This document shows positions 5,999 to 6,487 of a DNA stretch of 6,487 nucleotides, one piece after another (within the stretch, counting starts at the first letter, position 1; each line of letters begins with the position of its first letter). The stretch comes from Gaiella sp051003695. Lineage in GTDB: Bacteria > Actinomycetota > Thermoleophilia > Gaiellales > Gaiellaceae. The translations under genes and the position numbers were made by a program. The stretch covers positions 1 to 6,487 of the forward strand of contig JBPCLB010000283.1 of NCBI GenBank assembly GCA_051003695.1, written 5' to 3'. The notes beneath the pieces are model-generated. The model saw nothing but the letters and a program-made list of their open reading frames with translations, was not told where the DNA came from and searched no databases.

Positions 5999-6001
5999 GC
6001 A
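5979..6001 (+). terminator. 9-bp hairpin across the mdh stop codon
   Basis: TGCTCACGA (5979-5987) and TCGTGAGCA (5993-6001) are exact reverse complements around a CGTCC loop; the TGA stop is 5996-5998. No U-tract follows. It is a candidate U-less terminator, or a structure that slows or protects the 3' end. A 9-bp perfect stem can occur by chance in a window of this size and composition, so location is the main support. Confidence 0.4.
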
Positions 6002-6126
6002 AGCTGGGGAACGGCCATGTCGGGCCGGCGGTGGGGGTCTGACCCTCGGGTCTGAGCCCACGATCGGCGATCCGTCGTAGCAGCGCGATCGACTGCCTCT
6101 TCATCTCTGCTCACGAGCCTCGGCGG

Positions 6127-6132
6127 TACGCT
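6127..6132 (+). promoter_or_regulatory. Probable -10 element for leaderless dehydrogenase transcript
   Basis: TACGCT fits TAnnnT and ends exactly 7 nt before the ATG at 6140, so RNA would start at or beside the start codon. No Shine-Dalgarno precedes the ATG and no clear -35 is visible. Hexamer and spacing are the same as for purE. Confidence 0.4.
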
Positions 6133-6139
6133 CTCGCGC

Positions 6140-6487
6140 ATGGATCTCGGCCTCGAGGGACGCACGGCGATCGTCTGCGGGGCGACGTCGGGGATGGGAC
6201 TCGCGATCGCCGAGTTGCTCGCGGCCGAGGGCGCGAACGTCGCGATGTTCGGCCGCCGTCGCGATCTGCTCGAGCGCGAGGCCGAGCGTGTCGGGGCACT
6301 CGCGGTGCAGGGCGATCTCACGATTCCACAACACCTCGAGCGGCTTGTCCAAGCGACGGTCGGTGCCTTCGGCGGGGTCGACGTCCTCGTCCTGAACGGT
6401 GGCGGCCCGCCGCCGGGAGCCGCGAGCGGGCTCACCGCGCAGGCCGTCGAAGACGCCGTCGCGCTCCTGCTCACCCCCCATGTCACG
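6140..6487 (+). CDS. Short-chain dehydrogenase/reductase (3'-truncated by window edge)
   Basis: N-terminal 116 residues of a classical SDR, an NAD(P)-dependent oxidoreductase; FabG-like by resemblance, substrate unknown. The Rossmann nucleotide loop is CGATSGMGLAIA (13-24), equivalent to the usual TGxxxGIG but with Cys for Thr and Met for Ile. The basic cluster FGRRRDLLE after beta-2 suggests NADP preference. GDLT follows beta-3, and VLVLNGGGPPPG (about 84-95) replaces the usual NNAG and is a form I associate with a FabG-like subset. The catalytic Ser-Tyr-Lys region lies beyond the window, so activity cannot be judged. The ATG at 6140 gives the expected 5-10 residues before beta-1. It follows mdh on the same strand with a 141-nt gap and no evident functional link to it. 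Confidence 0.88.
   Translation, partial: MDLGLEGRTAIVCGATSGMGLAIAELLAAEGANVAMFGRRRDLLEREAERVGALAVQGDLTIPQHLERLVQATVGAFGGVDVLVLNGGGPPPGAASGLTAQAVEDAVALLLTPHVT

Noticed and set aside
4987..6042. A 351-codon plus-strand frame overlapping mdh
   Set aside because: It is out of frame with malate dehydrogenase, whose motifs are all intact; the overlapping product is Arg-rich nonsense.
1..6487. CRISPR arrays, tRNA/rRNA genes, insertion sequences, toxin-antitoxin or defence genes
   Set aside because: No spaced repeats, cloverleaf, transposase or terminal repeats, or such protein families were found; coding space is filled by the listed genes.

Overview
The window is GC-rich (about two thirds G+C, with G/C strongly favoured at third codon positions) and carries ordinary bacterial housekeeping genes packed with short gaps. 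High GC, GTG/TTG starts, probable leaderless starts and the citrate synthase subtype suggest an actinomycete-like bacterium, perhaps a deep lineage such as Thermoleophilia. That placement is inference; there is no rRNA or other marker gene here.

Layout. Positions 1-1657 (+) hold two tandem tyrosine recombinases of the XerC/XerD type. The first is cut by the left edge, the second is complete, and a perfect 10-bp hairpin lies at their junction across the first stop codon. Converging on them from the right is a minus-strand group read from 4883 down to 1680: citrate synthase (CitA/'citrate synthase 2' type), a small HEAT-like protein that overlaps it by 4 bp (GTGA), then purE and purK. Divergent from citrate synthase, on the plus strand, is an LDH-like malate dehydrogenase (5063-5998). 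The 179-bp gap between the two contains a perfect 13+1+13 palindrome. A 3'-truncated short-chain dehydrogenase (6140 to the window end) follows.

How the genes fit together. Malate dehydrogenase makes oxaloacetate and citrate synthase consumes it, so the divergent pair encodes consecutive TCA-cycle steps around a shared control region. PurK and PurE are the two-step route from AIR to CAIR in purine synthesis. The Xer pair probably serves chromosome-dimer resolution or a related site-specific recombination.

I see no CRISPR array, transposon, phage gene, toxin-antitoxin pair, RNA gene or novel multi-gene system. The points most worth following are non-coding: the 27-bp palindrome between citA and mdh, an AT-rich 19-bp palindrome in the purE-purK gap, hairpins across the stop codons of xer1 and mdh, and the same TACGCT hexamer exactly 7 nt before the ATG of two genes that lack a Shine-Dalgarno. 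The translationally coupled HEAT-like gene of unknown role is the most interesting coding observation.
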